From: Gossypium raimondii
Lineage: Eukaryota; Streptophyta; Magnoliopsida; Malvales; Malvaceae
Assembly (NCBI RefSeq): GCF_025698545.1
Contig: NC_068577.1
Coordinates: forward strand, 7,951,501-8,015,500
Direction: 5' to 3'
DNA length: 64,000 nt
Below are positions 63,754 to 64,000 of this stretch, in pieces (positions within the stretch are counted from its first letter, which is position 1; every line of letters begins with the position of its first letter). Made by a program: the position numbers and the translations under genes. The notes beneath the pieces were generated by a model. That model was not told where the DNA came from and searched no databases. It worked only from the letters and a program-made list of their open reading frames with translations.

Positions 63754-64000
63754 TTAATCGTCATCATTGAAAGTAGTCTTCTTTCCTGCATTATAACTAA
63801 ACTTAATTAAAAAAAAAAGAGAGAAAGCATGAGATGATGTTAATCTATCTTCAAGCAAACCAAGCTGCGATATTAAGTAATGCAATAAAAATAAATGGTA
63901 CTAATAAAGATACCTGTACCAGCAGCAGCAAGGTTTGGTTTGTTAGGTGTTCCACGTCCTCCACCAAATCGACCACCCCCACGTCTACCACCACGACCCC
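63754..64000 (-). CDS. Nucleolin-like protein, C-terminal part (gene runs off the window)
   Basis: Two exons are visible on the minus strand: 63914 to beyond 64000, and the last exon 63754-63785. They join in phase through ACAG|GA and read GRGGRRGGGRFGGGRGTPNK, then PNLAAAGTGKKTTFNDDD and stop. A Gly/Arg-rich (GAR/RGG) tail followed by GKKTTFND is what I recall for the end of plant nucleolins, which have an acidic N-terminus, two RRMs and this GAR tail. They act in rDNA transcription and pre-rRNA processing in the nucleolus. RRMs would lie outside the window, so another RGG-box RNA-binding protein remains possible. The final exon codes for only ten residues. Confidence 0.75.

Overview
The window is nuclear DNA of a dicot plant. 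Split genes with GT-AG introns, high AT content and dense nested LTR-retrotransposon remains all point that way. The LTR families (TGTAACACCCC-type ends, ~40-bp 'cacccagtgtctcatcg' arrays, CACACGGCCGTGTG-rich LTR bodies) look like those of Malvaceae, most likely cotton (Gossypium). That assignment is recognition, not a search result.

Layout. 1-6.3 kb is a nest of non-coding LTR fragments. 6.3-11.2 kb is one complete-length but decayed Ty3/gypsy element (Reina-like) with a 5-bp target duplication. 11.9-15.4 kb (-) is an intact ten-exon serine carboxypeptidase-like gene. 16.35-19.67 kb is a terminal-inverted-repeat element that appears to carry a decayed copy of an equilibrative nucleoside transporter gene. 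20.1-21.3 kb is a 1.2-kb near-palindrome. 21.9-24.3 kb (-) is a SETD9-like SET-domain gene with an intronic duplication of its own splice acceptor and a hAT-like element in another intron. 25.2-31.9 kb is LTR remnants, a hAT-like element and a 2.65-kb solo-LTR-like unit with target duplication. 32.2-37.2 kb holds a CYP86B1-like P450 pseudogene plus an upstream partial tandem copy. 37.4-38.4 kb is another hAT-like element. 39.2-41.3 kb (-) is an HD-domain phosphohydrolase gene. 41.5-43.9 kb is a cluster of small DNA transposons. 44.6-45.7 kb (+) is ribosomal protein eL42. 45.9-46.4 kb is a plastid atpA fragment in the nucleus. 47.7-49.1 kb (+) is mitochondrial-type ClpP (CLPP2). 51.6-54.2 kb (-) is an intracellular LysM-domain gene. 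56-60.8 kb is LTR and gypsy remnants. 63.75 kb to the end (-) is the 3' end of a nucleolin-like gene with a Gly/Arg-rich tail.

Six complete genes (SCPL, SETD9-like, HD protein, eL42, CLPP2, LysM) could be reassembled exon by exon with consistent phases: 491, 395, 239, 105, 248 and 387 aa. They are ordinary single nuclear genes with no operon-like link. eL42 (cytosolic ribosome), CLPP2 (mitochondrial protease) and the nucleolin-like protein (nucleolus, rRNA synthesis) are housekeeping. SCPL enters the secretory pathway. CYP86B1, if it were functional, would make suberin monomers.

I found no convincing new molecular system. The best leads are the gene-carrying TIR element, the 1.2-kb hairpin, the SETD9-like pseudo-acceptor and the family of small elements with long inverted ends rich in 'GACGTGGACGCG'.
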